Assembly: GCA_963713625.1 (NCBI GenBank)
Contig: CAVQMN010000008.1
Span: forward strand, 496,001 to 560,000
Length of the DNA stretch: 64,000 nucleotides
Direction of reading: 5' to 3'
Source: Bog-756 sp963713625
GTDB taxonomy: Bacteria > Actinomycetota > Acidimicrobiia > Acidimicrobiales > RAAP-2
Under the pieces are notes generated by a model that was not told where the DNA came from, made no database searches, and was given only the letters and a program-made list of their open reading frames with translations. Shown piece by piece: positions 41,340 to 49,281 of the stretch; position 1 is the stretch's first letter, and each line of letters begins with the position of its first letter. The position numbers and the translations under genes are program-made.

Positions 41340-42745
41340 GCGGGAGCAGCCTCCCTCCCGCCCAGGCCGTCGTGGAGGACGCCCTGGCCTCGGCCCGCGC
41401 CGGAAGCGACCACTGCGTGGTTCTCGTCGAGGAGACGAGCGAAGTCGAAGTGCGCTTCGCCAACAACACCACGACCACCAACGGAACGAGACGCGACCGC
41501 CGGGTGACCGTCATCAGTATGCGCGAGGTCTCCGGCGGTATGGCCGCCGGAGTGGCCCGCCGCGGCGGCGATGTCGACATGGCCGAGCTGGTGCACGCAG
41601 CAGAGGAGGACGCCATCGGGTCGCCTCCGGCGGATGATTACGCTGCACCCGTCGAACCGTCGACAGCCGGAACCGGGTCGGAGCCGTTCGACGCCTCCCC
41701 CGGCGAGACCGACCTCGCCGTCCTGTCCGGCGTCCTCGATGAGCTGTCCGGCGCCTTCCGTCGCGCCCGGGCCGCCGACTACGTCCTGGCCGGTTTCGCC
41801 GAACACCGTCGCGCCACGGAGTATCTGGGCAGCTCGACCGGGGTACGGCTGGCCCATTCCCAACCCCAAGGTGCCCTCCACCTGGTGGCCAGAACCGCCG
41901 ATGGGTCGAGCTCGACCTGGGCCGGTGCCGCCACCAAGGATTTCGCCGACGTTTCCGTGGACGATCTCGAATCCCGCCTGCGCACCCGGCTGGCTTGGTC
42001 GGCCACGCCCTTGTCGCGGTCCGCCGGTCGTTACGAGGTTCTTCTTCCCGCCGACGCCGTGGCCGATCTGATGGCATCGGTGGCCTACGAGTTGAGCGGG
42101 CAGGACGCCGAAGACGGGAGGACGGTCTTCTCCCGACCGGGTGGAGGGACCAGGGTGGGCGATGTCCTGTCCTCACTGCCGTTCAATCTCCGCAGCGATC
42201 CGACCGAGCCCGGCATCGAATGCTCCCCGTTCCTCACCGCCGGTTCGTCCACCTCCGACACATCGGTCTTCGACAACGGTCTCGGCCTGCACCGCACCGA
42301 CTGGATCCTCGACGGCCGTCTCAACCGGCTCCGCTACCACCGGGCCGGTGCGGCCCGCTCGGGGACAGAGCCTGCAGGCTTCATCGACAACCTCGTCCTG
42401 GACCTCCCGGGCGCAGACAGCTCTCTCGGGGACATGGTGAGCCGCACCGAGAACGGACTCCTGCTCACCTGCCTCTGGTACATCCGGGAAGTGGATCCGG
42501 CCACCATGCTGCTGACCGGACTCACACGCGACGGGGTCTACGTCGTCGAGGACGGCGAAGTGGTCGGTGCCGCCGACAATTTCCGCTTCAATGAGAGTCC
42601 GGTCGACCTGCTGGCGCGGGCCTCCGAGGTCGGTGCCACCGTGAGATCCCTCGGCCGGGAGTTCGGCGAGTACCTCAACCGGACCCGCATGCCGCCGATG
42701 CGGATCCCCGACTTCAACATGAGCTCGGTGAGTCAAGCCAGCTGA
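41336..42745 (+). CDS. pmbA: TldE/PmbA family protein
   Basis: This is the partner subunit of TldD, 469 residues, with the same fold but no zinc motif. SDTSVFDNGLGLHRTDWILDG and the C-terminal FRFNESPVDLLARASEVG with GEYLNRTRMPPMRIPDF are diagnostic. It forms a heterodimer that gates access to the TldD active site. Its GTG at 41336 overlaps the tldD stop by GTGA, so the subunits are made in step. Confidence 0.9.
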   Translation: MSGSSLPPAQAVVEDALASARAGSDHCVVLVEETSEVEVRFANNTTTTNGTRRDRRVTVISMREVSGGMAAGVARRGGDVDMAELVHAAEEDAIGSPPADDYAAPVEPSTAGTGSEPFDASPGETDLAVLSGVLDELSGAFRRARAADYVLAGFAEHRRATEYLGSSTGVRLAHSQPQGALHLVARTADGSSSTWAGAATKDFADVSVDDLESRLRTRLAWSATPLSRSAGRYEVLLPADAVADLMASVAYELSGQDAEDGRTVFSRPGGGTRVGDVLSSLPFNLRSDPTEPGIECSPFLTAGSSTSDTSVFDNGLGLHRTDWILDGRLNRLRYHRAGAARSGTEPAGFIDNLVLDLPGADSSLGDMVSRTENGLLLTCLWYIREVDPATMLLTGLTRDGVYVVEDGEVVGAADNFRFNESPVDLLARASEVGATVRSLGREFGEYLNRTRMPPMRIPDFNMSSVSQAS

Positions 42746-42862
42746 TCGCCGAGGGCCCGGTCGCCGGATCGGCCCGGAGGCCGACCCAGGTGGGCGCCGA
42801 CAGCTGACCGTCGAGGACAACCCGCAGGTCAACACCGCGAACCAGGTCTCGCGCCCACGCCG

Positions 42863-42868
42863 TACGCT
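42863..42868 (+). promoter_or_regulatory. Leaderless-type -10 element (TACGCT)
   Basis: TACGCT is six bases before the ATG at 42875, with no SD. Confidence 0.5.
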
Positions 42869-42874
42869 GGTGCC

Positions 42875-43192
42875 ATGGACAAATTGATTGTCTACACGCC
42901 GGATGGGGGTCGCCCGAGCAGCGGCCACGGTGTCCTCGGCCCGCTGGCGGCAGCTCTCGCCCTCGTCCTCGGGTTCGTGCTCTTCGTGGGCGTGCTGGCC
43001 CTGGTCGTCGGGTTCTTCCTGGTCGCGTTGGCCGTGGCCCTGGTGGCCCTCGGGGTCAACCGGCTGCTGACGCTCGTCTCGCCCCGCTACCGCGAACGGC
43101 GGGGCCTCCAGGGCTCGTTCCGACCAACCTCCAGGGTGGTGGAGACCACAGCCCGGGTGATCCAGAGCACCACGCCGAAGCGCCGCAGCTGA
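42875..43192 (+). CDS. Small membrane protein, 105 aa
   Basis: The protein begins MDKLIVYTPDGGRPSSGHGV, then has a long hydrophobic region that would form two close helices (LAAALALVLGFVLFVGVLA and GFFLVALAVALVALGV). It ends in a basic cytoplasmic domain of about 35 residues (YRERRGLQGSFRP). No family is recognised. The start at 42875 is fixed by a TACGCT hexamer six bases upstream. It converges on the USP gene. Confidence 0.65.
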   Translation: MDKLIVYTPDGGRPSSGHGVLGPLAAALALVLGFVLFVGVLALVVGFFLVALAVALVALGVNRLLTLVSPRYRERRGLQGSFRPTSRVVETTARVIQSTTPKRRS

Positions 43193-43225
43193 CAGGACGC
43201 ACACCCGTCGGGCGGGCGGTGCCGC

Positions 43226-43672
43226 TCAGGCTCTGGTGATGACCACGCTGCACGGTGCGTTCCGGGCCACCTGATCCGACACGGAGCCGAGGAACGCTCG
43301 TTTCAGTCCTCCGCGGCCGCGGCTGCCGACAATGACGGCCCGGGCGGAAAGCTCAGCGGCCAGCTGGCAGATTGCGCCACCCGGGTCGCCCCGGAGGATC
43401 CGCACCTCGGCGTCGGGGATTCCCAAATCCCGCTTCGAGGTTTCGACGACCGCCAGTGCGTCCTCACTCGCCTGCGCCGTCATCCTGTCGAACTCCTCCG
43501 GTGACAACTCGGCTCCGGCATGCCCCGAGCCGACCAGCGCCCCATCGTCAGGTGCGTCCATCACGGTGACCAGGAAGAGAGGATCCCCTCGCCCAATGAG
43601 ATCAAGGCCCGCGGACAGTGCGTCCAGCGCTTCGGCGGATCCATCCGTGCACAACAGGACCGGTGATGCCAT
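43226..43672 (-). CDS. Universal stress protein
   Basis: This is a single UspA domain of 148 residues. VLLCTDGSAEALDALSAGL is the N-terminal strand-helix, and the ATP-binding loop GSRGRGGLKRAFLGSVSDQV (G-2x-G-9x-G-S) is intact, so it is an ATP-binding type. It ends NAPCSVVITRA as usual. A TACGGT hexamer six bases before the ATG at 43672 fits a leaderless transcript. The role is stress survival in general; partners are unknown. Confidence 0.85.
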   Translation of the reverse strand: MASPVLLCTDGSAEALDALSAGLDLIGRGDPLFLVTVMDAPDDGALVGSGHAGAELSPEEFDRMTAQASEDALAVVETSKRDLGIPDAEVRILRGDPGGAICQLAAELSARAVIVGSRGRGGLKRAFLGSVSDQVARNAPCSVVITRA

Positions 43673-43678
43673 ACACCC

Positions 43679-43684
43679 ACCGTA
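43679..43684 (-). promoter_or_regulatory. Leaderless-type -10 element (TACGGT) of the USP gene
   Basis: TACGGT on the minus strand is six bases from the ATG at 43672, with no SD. Confidence 0.5.
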
Positions 43685-43775
43685 GCCATCAGACCGGCTC
43701 CCTGCCGCCGCTCCGGCAACGGCTCGGACATGGCGGGCAGGTTTGTCTGGGTCGGTCGGTGGGCAAGTGTCCGGT

Positions 43776-43925
43776 ATGCGAGAGACCTGTCCAATCTGTT
43801 TCAGCGAGGGCCATCACCGCTTGATCATCCGGGACCTGGAGGAGGGCGACACCCGTGCCCTGGTGGGCCGTCAGTGTCGCAGCTGCGGAAATGAATGGTG
43901 GTTCGAAAAGGTCGGCGGGGGCTGA
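43776..43925 (+). CDS. Zinc-ribbon microprotein, 49 aa
   Basis: The product opens MRETCPICFSEGHHRLIIRD and closes RQCRSCGNEWWFEKVGGG, giving two CxxC knuckles 32 residues apart, the pattern of a small zinc ribbon. It has no other domain. The ATG at 43776 starts just before the first knuckle; frame upstream (to 43743) looks unlike protein. There is no SD. It lies upstream of another small zinc protein gene. The function is unknown; zinc ribbons bind nucleic acid or protein. Confidence 0.6.
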   Translation: MRETCPICFSEGHHRLIIRDLEEGDTRALVGRQCRSCGNEWWFEKVGGG

Positions 43926-44023
43926 AGGTCAGGAGCGGTCTTCCCTCCGCCTGGAACCGGTCTCACATGACGACCGTGGCGCCTTCCCCTATCGTTGTGG
44001 CAAAGGTGACTGGAGGTGCAAGC

Positions 44024-44371
44024 ATGACGAGTCCGATCGATCCCGATGTCCCACCCAGCGGTACCGGTTGTGTGGAGTGCTCCGACACTGGGGGTTGGTG
44101 GCTGCACCTGCGACGGTGCACGGAGTGTGGCCACATCGGATGCTGCGACAACTCGCCCAGCCGGCACGCCACCGCCCATGCGGGCTCGTCGGGCCACCCG
44201 GTCATCCGCAGCTTCGAGCCGGGCGAGGATTGGTTCTGGAACTACCGAACCAATGAATATCTCGATGGGCCCCGCCTGGCACCCCCCTTGCACCATCCCC
44301 TCGACCAACCGGTACCCGGGCCCGCCGGACGGGTGCCGGCCAACTGGCAAGAGCTGCTCAGCGGATCGTGA
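44024..44371 (+). CDS. UBP-type zinc finger protein
   Basis: The 115-residue protein has the ZnF-UBP pattern: GCVECSDTGGWWLHLRRCTE, then CGHIGCCDNSPSRHATAHA and GHPVIRSFEPGEDWFWNY. In eukaryotes this finger binds the C terminus of free ubiquitin; bacterial copies occur in actinobacteria without known partner. GGAGG lies seven bases before the ATG at 44024. The proline-rich C terminus (APPLHHPLDQPVPG) looks flexible. It precedes an acyl-CoA synthetase gene by 79 bases. Confidence 0.8.
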   Translation: MTSPIDPDVPPSGTGCVECSDTGGWWLHLRRCTECGHIGCCDNSPSRHATAHAGSSGHPVIRSFEPGEDWFWNYRTNEYLDGPRLAPPLHHPLDQPVPGPAGRVPANWQELLSGS

Positions 44372-44450
44372 CCGTGCGAGGCGTGCCGGCCGCCCGCGGC
44401 GGTCCGGAACCCCTCGAGAGACGGATCGTCGAATCGGGGCTACCGGGACA

Positions 44451-46001
44451 ATGACCAATGATCGCCATCTGGGCCGGCAGGCCGAGATGCACCCCGATCG
44501 ACCGGCCGTGGTCATGGCCGGGTCGGGACGCATCACCACCTACCGCGACCTCGATGAGCGCTCGAACCGGGTCGCTCACCTCTTGCGCCATGCCGGTCTC
44601 CACACCGGCGATCACATCGCCCTGATGATGGAGAACAGTTCGGAGTTCCTCGAGGTGGCCTGGGCGGCGCAGCGGTCGGGTCTCTACTACACCGCCCTCA
44701 ACAGCCACCTGCAGCAGAGCGAAGCCCAGCACATCCTGGATGACTGCGGCGCCACCGCCCTCTTCATTTCGGCACGTCTGGCGCCCATCGCCGGTGAGCT
44801 CGATCTGGGACATATGGTCGCGTGCATCGTGGCCGGGGGCGAGGCCGAGCGCTTCTCGCCCTACGGCGAGGTGCTGGCCCGGTGGCCGGCGACCCCGATC
44901 GTGGACGAAGCCGAAGGCCGGGAGATGCTCTACTCGTCAGGGACCACCGGAGCGCCCAAGGGCGTACGCAAAGAGCTGTCCGGTGCACCGATGGGCGACC
45001 CGTCCGCCACGCCGGTCATGCTGGCCGGGAACATCGCCCGGGTCGGGATCGACGGGGACTCGGTCTATCTCACCCCCGCTCCGCTCTACCATTCCGCGCC
45101 TCTGGTCTACTCGATGGCCATGCACCGGCTCGGGGCCACCTGCGTGGTCATGGAGTCGTTCGAACCGGCGAGCTGCCTGAGGGTCATTGAGCGGTACCGG
45201 GTCACCCACGCCCAATTCGTTCCCACCATGTTCACCCGGATGCTTCGGCTGCCCGACGAGGAGAAGTACTCGCACGATCTCTCGAGCCTGCGGTGGGTCG
45301 TCCACGCGGCGGCTCCCTGCTCGGTCCCGGTCAAACAGCAGATGCTCGATTGGTGGGGCATGATCATCCACGAGTACTACGCCGGGACGGAGGACATCGG
45401 ATCAACCGCCATCGGCCCCGAGGAATGGGTGGCCCATCCCGGCTCTGTCGGGCGCCCACTCAACGAGGTCCACATCGTGGGCGACGACATCGAGGTCGAC
45501 CTGCCTGTGGGCCAGACCGGAACCGTGTACTTCGCCGGCGGCCGGGAGTTCGAATATCACAACGACCCCGAAAAGACGGATCGCATGACGAACCGGAAGG
45601 GCTGGCGGACCCTGGGCGACGTCGGGCACCTCGATGCCGACGGCTATCTGTATCTCACCGATCGTTCTGCGGATCTCGTCATCTCCGGAGGGGTGAACAT
45701 CTATCCCCGGGAGACCGAGCAGGTACTCGCCGCTCACCCCCAGGTCATCGATGCCGCCGTGTTCGGAGTGCCCGACGAGGAGATGGGAGAGTCGTTGCTG
45801 GCCGTGGTCCAGAGGCAGCCTGGTGACGGACCCCTCACCGCCGAAGATCTCATGGCATGGTGTCGAGACCGCCTGGCCGGCTACAAGTGCCCCAAGGCAG
45901 TCGAATTCATCGCAGAGATGCCCCGCGACCCGAGCGGAAAGCTCTTCAAGCGACTCCTTCGGGAGCCCTACTGGAACGATCGAACCTCCCGTATCGTGTG
46001 A
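44451..46001 (+). CDS. Acyl-CoA synthetase (AMP-binding)
   Basis: The 516-residue adenylating enzyme activates a carboxylic acid to its CoA thioester. The P-loop-like motif is MLYSSGTTGAPKGVRKELSG, and the A5 region reads EYYAGTEDIG. The hinge and C-terminal domain are clear: DVGHLDADGYLYLTDRSADL, VISGGVNIYPRETEQVL, and the catalytic Lys in DPSGKLFKRLLREPYW. The start at ATG 44451 coincides with the domain start. The chain-length preference is not readable. It may be a fatty-acid or aryl-acid ligase. Confidence 0.85.
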   Translation: MTNDRHLGRQAEMHPDRPAVVMAGSGRITTYRDLDERSNRVAHLLRHAGLHTGDHIALMMENSSEFLEVAWAAQRSGLYYTALNSHLQQSEAQHILDDCGATALFISARLAPIAGELDLGHMVACIVAGGEAERFSPYGEVLARWPATPIVDEAEGREMLYSSGTTGAPKGVRKELSGAPMGDPSATPVMLAGNIARVGIDGDSVYLTPAPLYHSAPLVYSMAMHRLGATCVVMESFEPASCLRVIERYRVTHAQFVPTMFTRMLRLPDEEKYSHDLSSLRWVVHAAAPCSVPVKQQMLDWWGMIIHEYYAGTEDIGSTAIGPEEWVAHPGSVGRPLNEVHIVGDDIEVDLPVGQTGTVYFAGGREFEYHNDPEKTDRMTNRKGWRTLGDVGHLDADGYLYLTDRSADLVISGGVNIYPRETEQVLAAHPQVIDAAVFGVPDEEMGESLLAVVQRQPGDGPLTAEDLMAWCRDRLAGYKCPKAVEFIAEMPRDPSGKLFKRLLREPYWNDRTSRIV

Positions 46002-46150
46002 TACCCATGCCCTTGTTGGGTGCAGGCCGTAGGACGGAGTGGTCGCAGCCGTCCACAGCGACGTCCGGGCCCACGGACGCCCGAGGGGTCGACCCGGATC
46101 AGCCGAAGCGGGCCGGCGAGCGGGCCCGGGATTCGGGCGGGAAGGGCCGC

Positions 46151-46156
46151 TAATCT
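46151..46156 (+). promoter_or_regulatory. Leaderless-type -10 element (TAATCT)
   Basis: TAATCT is six bases before the GTG at 46163, which begins a 22-codon leader ORF ahead of msrB. Confidence 0.5.
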
Positions 46157-46162
46157 GACTTC

Positions 46163-46231
46163 GTGACCGACCGGCACGGGCGCACGAGTTTCGTTCACGG
46201 CCGGTGGCGGGATGGGCCGATCGTTTCTTGA
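46163..46231 (+). CDS. 22-codon leader peptide ORF upstream of msrB
   Basis: GTG at 46163 lies six bases after TAATCT, in leaderless position. The peptide begins VTDRHGRTSFVHGRWRDG and ends PIVS, with TGA at 46229-46231. The msrB ribosome site begins right after that stop and the msrB ATG is 11 bases downstream. The peptide's start resembles the MsrB N terminus (MTDRY). It has no methionine codon besides the initiator, so simple methionine attenuation is not evident. Confidence 0.5.
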   Translation: MTDRHGRTSFVHGRWRDGPIVS

Positions 46232-46242
46232 CGGGAGGAAAT

Positions 46243-46710
46243 ATGACAGACCGCTACAGCAAGGATCCGAGCAAGATATCCCAGCTGAACCCCAGCCAGT
46301 ACAAGGTGACCCAAGAGGGCGCCACCGAGCCCGCGTTCGACAACGAGTTCTGGGACAACCACGAATCAGGCATCTACGTCGACGTGGTATCGGGAGAGCC
46401 CTTGTTTGCTTCGAAACAGAAGTTCGACAGTGGGTGCGGGTGGCCGAGCTTCACCGTGCCTCTCGTGGCCGACAATGTCGTCGAGAACGTAGACCGGAGC
46501 CACGGGATGACGAGGACCGAGGTTCGCTCGGCTCACGGGGATAGTCACCTCGGCCACGTGTTCAACGACGGCCCACCCGAAGATGGTGGCCTGCGTTACT
46601 GCATCAACTCAGCCGCCCTCCGGTTCGTTCCCTACGCAGATCTCGAAGCGGAGGGATACGGTGAGTATCGGAAGGTGTTGGACGGACTTTCCTCACAGCC
46701 CAAGGGTTAA
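46243..46710 (+). CDS. msrB: Peptide methionine-(R)-S-oxide reductase
   Basis: The enzyme repairs the R form of methionine sulfoxide in proteins. The 155-residue protein has the catalytic Cys120 in GGLRYCINSAALRF and the resolving Cys65 in FDSGCGWPSFTVP, plus SHLGHVFNDGP. The four zinc cysteines of many MsrB proteins are all replaced (Asp47, Ser50, Ser96, Gly99), so this is the zinc-free form. GGAGG precedes the ATG by four to five bases. A DUF2007-like gene follows three bases later. Confidence 0.9.
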   Translation: MTDRYSKDPSKISQLNPSQYKVTQEGATEPAFDNEFWDNHESGIYVDVVSGEPLFASKQKFDSGCGWPSFTVPLVADNVVENVDRSHGMTRTEVRSAHGDSHLGHVFNDGPPEDGGLRYCINSAALRFVPYADLEAEGYGEYRKVLDGLSSQPKG

Positions 46711-46713
46711 GCC

Positions 46714-46974
46714 GTGCCGGACGACAGCACGACCTCCGGTTCTCACCACGATGGGTTCGTGGAGTTGACCCGGGTCCAGCCCTTCGAAGCGGAGGTCATC
46801 GCAGCCCGCCTTCGGGCCTCGGGCATCGAGGCGGCACTCGGAGTGGACTCGGTGTATGAATCCGTGAGTTTCGCCGAGGGAGTTCCTGTTTTCGTTCCGG
46901 CTGAGCAGGTCGCCGAGGCCATGGCTCTCCTGGCCAGGGAGCGTGGCTCCGATGAGCCCCCTCCCTCATCGTGA
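46714..46974 (+). CDS. DUF2007-like small protein
   Basis: The 86-residue protein has the fold outline of DUF2007 (putative signal transducing proteins): VELTRVQPFEAEVIAARLRA, SGIEAALGVDSVYESVSF, then VPVFVPAEQVAEAMALLARE. It starts with GTG 46714 directly after msrB and should be co-translated with it. The function is unknown; a link to oxidative damage repair is suggested only by position. Confidence 0.7.
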   Translation: MPDDSTTSGSHHDGFVELTRVQPFEAEVIAARLRASGIEAALGVDSVYESVSFAEGVPVFVPAEQVAEAMALLARERGSDEPPPSS

Positions 46975-47090
46975 CCGAACCGAGCGGTCCAGTGGGAAGC
47001 CGGTGAAGTGACCCGATCACGCTGAAGGGGTGAGCGATGATCAGGGCCGTGGCCAACCCCTCCCGGCCGGTCTCCCGGTCGTTGGAACCT

Positions 47091-47522
47091 TCAGGCCCAC
47101 GCCGACCAGTCACCCGTTGGGTCGGTGGTCTGCCCGACCTCGATCAGATAGCCGTCGGGGTCGCGGATGTAGCACCGGATCTCATACTGGTGCTGCTTCG
47201 GTGGCGTCAGGAACTGTGCACCCCGGGCGCTCCACTCTGCGTAGACGGAGGCGATGTCTCTGACCCGGATATTGAGGAAGCTACTGACCCGGTCGAGGTC
47301 GCGCGGGGTCTCCAGGGTGACCGTGGGTTTGTCGTCGGTCGGACCCCCTCCGACGTTGATGATGATCCAGCTGTTGGCGAGCGCCACATAGGTCACGTCC
47401 CCGGAGAAGACCACCTTCCCGCCGAGTACTTCGCTATAGAAACGCCGGGAGCGCTCGACGTCATCCGAGACGATGAAATGGGCCAGCAGAATTCCTTCTG
47501 CGGGCGGGGTGAATTCGGTCAT
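47091..47522 (-). CDS. VOC (glyoxalase/dioxygenase) family protein
   Basis: This is a 143-residue protein with two beta-alpha-beta-beta-beta modules. LLAHFIVSDDVERSRRFYSE-VLGG opens the first, and QHQYEIRCYIRDPDGYLIEV ends the second with the metal-binding Glu. An HFIV histidine is present near the start. GGAGG lies five bases before the ATG. Members include glyoxalases, dioxygenases and resistance proteins; no specific assignment is possible. Confidence 0.8.
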   Translation of the reverse strand: MTEFTPPAEGILLAHFIVSDDVERSRRFYSEVLGGKVVFSGDVTYVALANSWIIINVGGGPTDDKPTVTLETPRDLDRVSSFLNIRVRDIASVYAEWSARGAQFLTPPKQHQYEIRCYIRDPDGYLIEVGQTTDPTGDWSAWA

Positions 47523-47572
47523 GTGTACCTCCGTTGATTGGGACTCACCACCCGCTCACGACGGGGCGGAAG

Positions 47573-48214
47573 TCATGATGACGATGATCGGGAATGCGGT
47601 GCTGGTGATGGAGTGGCTGCCTTCCTGCGCCGGGCGGGAACGCGTACGGATACGCTCGGATTGTCCTCAACAAAGAAACGCCAATCAAGGTCTTGACCAG
47701 CTGAGATCCCCACCCGTGGGCCGGCGGCGTACGGAAGGGCGACGTCATCGTCGAGGATGCGGACTTTGCCCGTGACGAGATCCGTGTTGTTGTCAGCCCG
47801 ACTCAGATCAAACGCCTTGCAGAGACGGCCAGGCCCGCTGCACAGGCGACGATCGGGCCCATCGGGATGGCCTCGGTTCGCCCTCATCACGTCGAGCCCG
47901 GTGAGCGGCTCCAGGGCTCGAATCAGGATCCCCGATCCGACGCCCACCGGCTGGCACACCACGTTGGCCAGGTAATTGACCCCGTAGGAGAGGTAGACCT
48001 CGAGGCGCCCGGGAGGGCCGAACAGTGTCTCGTTGCTCTTTCGGCGTCCCGAGAAGCCATGGCTGGCCGGCTCCTTCTCGTCGTATGCCTCCACCTCCAC
48101 GATGCGGCCGCTGAGCGGTCCGTACGAGAAGATCTTTCCGATGAGATCCGCGGCCACCGACGGGGCGGGCCGCTCATAAAATGGCCGTTTCAGGGTCCGA
48201 GGTCTTGCCGCCAC
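47573..48214 (-). CDS. 3-methyladenine DNA glycosylase (MPG/AAG type)
   Basis: This base-excision repair enzyme removes alkylated purines. The 213-residue protein opens LKRPFYERPAPSVAADLIGK, continues GRIVEVEAYDEKEPASHGFS with the catalytic Glu in VEVEAY, then YLSYGVNYLANVVC and LCSGPGRLCKAF. GTG 48214 is chosen because AAAGGAG lies four to five bases upstream, and family members begin here; ATG 48232 is an alternative. It overlaps the end of the gene upstream by 41 bases. The extreme C terminus is Arg/Ser-rich and may be an extension. Confidence 0.85.
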   Translation of the reverse strand: MAARPRTLKRPFYERPAPSVAADLIGKIFSYGPLSGRIVEVEAYDEKEPASHGFSGRRKSNETLFGPPGRLEVYLSYGVNYLANVVCQPVGVGSGILIRALEPLTGLDVMRANRGHPDGPDRRLCSGPGRLCKAFDLSRADNNTDLVTGKVRILDDDVALPYAAGPRVGISAGQDLDWRFFVEDNPSVSVRVPARRRKAATPSPAPHSRSSSS

Positions 48215-48929
48215 CTTTCTCCTTTCGTCCATTTCGACCGCACCCGGCGGCACGCGCCCCGCCGGCTCCTTCGGTCAGCCCAACGTGGTCCTCTCGTGCC
48301 CCAGGGCCGGACTGGAATCGACCCTCGGCCCAACGACGGGCCAGACCTCTGCAGTATCGGCGATACCGATCCGGCGGAGGCGGGAGGAGGATTGCCCGGA
48401 GCTCGGGAGCCTCGCTGATGATGTCGCGGGCCGCGTTCACCCCGTAGAGCTCGGTGGCGAGGGCAGACCGAGCGAGTCCACTGTGCAGGTGGTCCTGGGC
48501 GCGCCAGGCCGCGCACTCGTCGTCGAGCCCGAAGCCGTAGCCGAACCAGGCATGGCCGATCAGGTCATGGACTGCCCGAAAGCGGTCAAATCCGCCGCCG
48601 AACCCACAGTCGAAGAGCGGATGGAGCCGCTGCCGGGCGGCCGCTGACGTGACCTCGAGCGTCCCTTGGGCGCGCACGGCGTGGATGAGCTCTTCGTCGC
48701 TTCCATAGGGCTGATCACAACAAGTGAACGCCACCCGTACCGAGGAGTGGCAGAGGTTCCGAGTAAGGAGGGTGAAGATCCGATCCGTCTCCAGTTGGAG
48801 TTGGCGATAGGCCTCAAGCACCTGGGGATCGGAATGAGCGCTGCGAGCGTTCAGGTACCATTCGCCCACGAGGACGGCTGACGCAGGCTCAACCCCGATC
48901 GTTCGTTCCACCTGGCTATGGTGCCGCAT
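48174..48929 (-). CDS. Conserved hypothetical protein with HDLIGH motif
   Basis: The 251-residue protein is unassigned but clearly coding. Its core FDRFRAVHDLIGHAWFGYGF has a His-Asp-x-x-Gly-His arrangement that could bind metal. It is followed by ECAAWRAQDHLHSGLARSAL and ATELYGVNA. Early it contains CCDQPYGSDEELIHAVRAQG. The C-terminal 50 residues are Gly/Arg-rich and overlap the glycosylase gene. ATG 48929 is used; no clear SD. Linkage to a DNA repair gene suggests, but does not show, a nucleic-acid role. Confidence 0.65.
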   Translation of the reverse strand: MRHHSQVERTIGVEPASAVLVGEWYLNARSAHSDPQVLEAYRQLQLETDRIFTLLTRNLCHSSVRVAFTCCDQPYGSDEELIHAVRAQGTLEVTSAAARQRLHPLFDCGFGGGFDRFRAVHDLIGHAWFGYGFGLDDECAAWRAQDHLHSGLARSALATELYGVNAARDIISEAPELRAILLPPPPDRYRRYCRGLARRWAEGRFQSGPGAREDHVGLTEGAGGARAAGCGRNGRKEKGGGKTSDPETAIL

Positions 48930-49281
48930 CCCCGATCCTCGGTTCAAGGCCCGCGACCCAGATCCCCGAGCCTGATCCGCCGCTTTTCTGCCTCGATCGG
49001 ACCTGATCAAGAACTCGGACCCGGGAGCCCGCCGCTGCCGCCCCGATTCCGTCGGCCCATCAGGTTCACGATCTCTCGGCCCGCCCGTTGAGGGTCGGCT
49101 TCTGCAGGGTCGACGCCGGGTTCGAGGGCGGTCGGAGGAGGAGGCCGAGGATGGAGGAGGAGGCCGAGAGAGGGACTGACGGAACTCTGGGATACCATCG
49201 TCGAATTCGAGGTCCGCTCCGTCGTCGCTGAGTACGCTGACACCGCGGTTCGCCCAGACGTCTCTCAATCAGGAGGTACTC
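48930..49281. other. Intergenic region without credible gene
   Basis: These 352 bases between divergent genes hold a GGA/GAGG-rich tract near 49120-49170 and a TACGCT hexamer at 49233-49238. Open frames here have Pro/Arg/Ser composition unlike neighbouring proteins. Nothing else was recognised. Confidence 0.5.
49233..49238 (+). promoter_or_regulatory. Putative -10 (TACGCT) of the SDR gene at 49282
   Basis: TACGCT lies 43 bases before the ATG, leaving a leader of roughly 35 bases with AGGAGG five bases from the start. This is the SD-led counterpart of the leaderless promoters. Confidence 0.4.

Noticed and set aside
49007..49243. 78-codon frame ahead of the SDR gene
   Set aside because: It is Pro/Ser-rich with no ribosome site and overlaps the SDR promoter.
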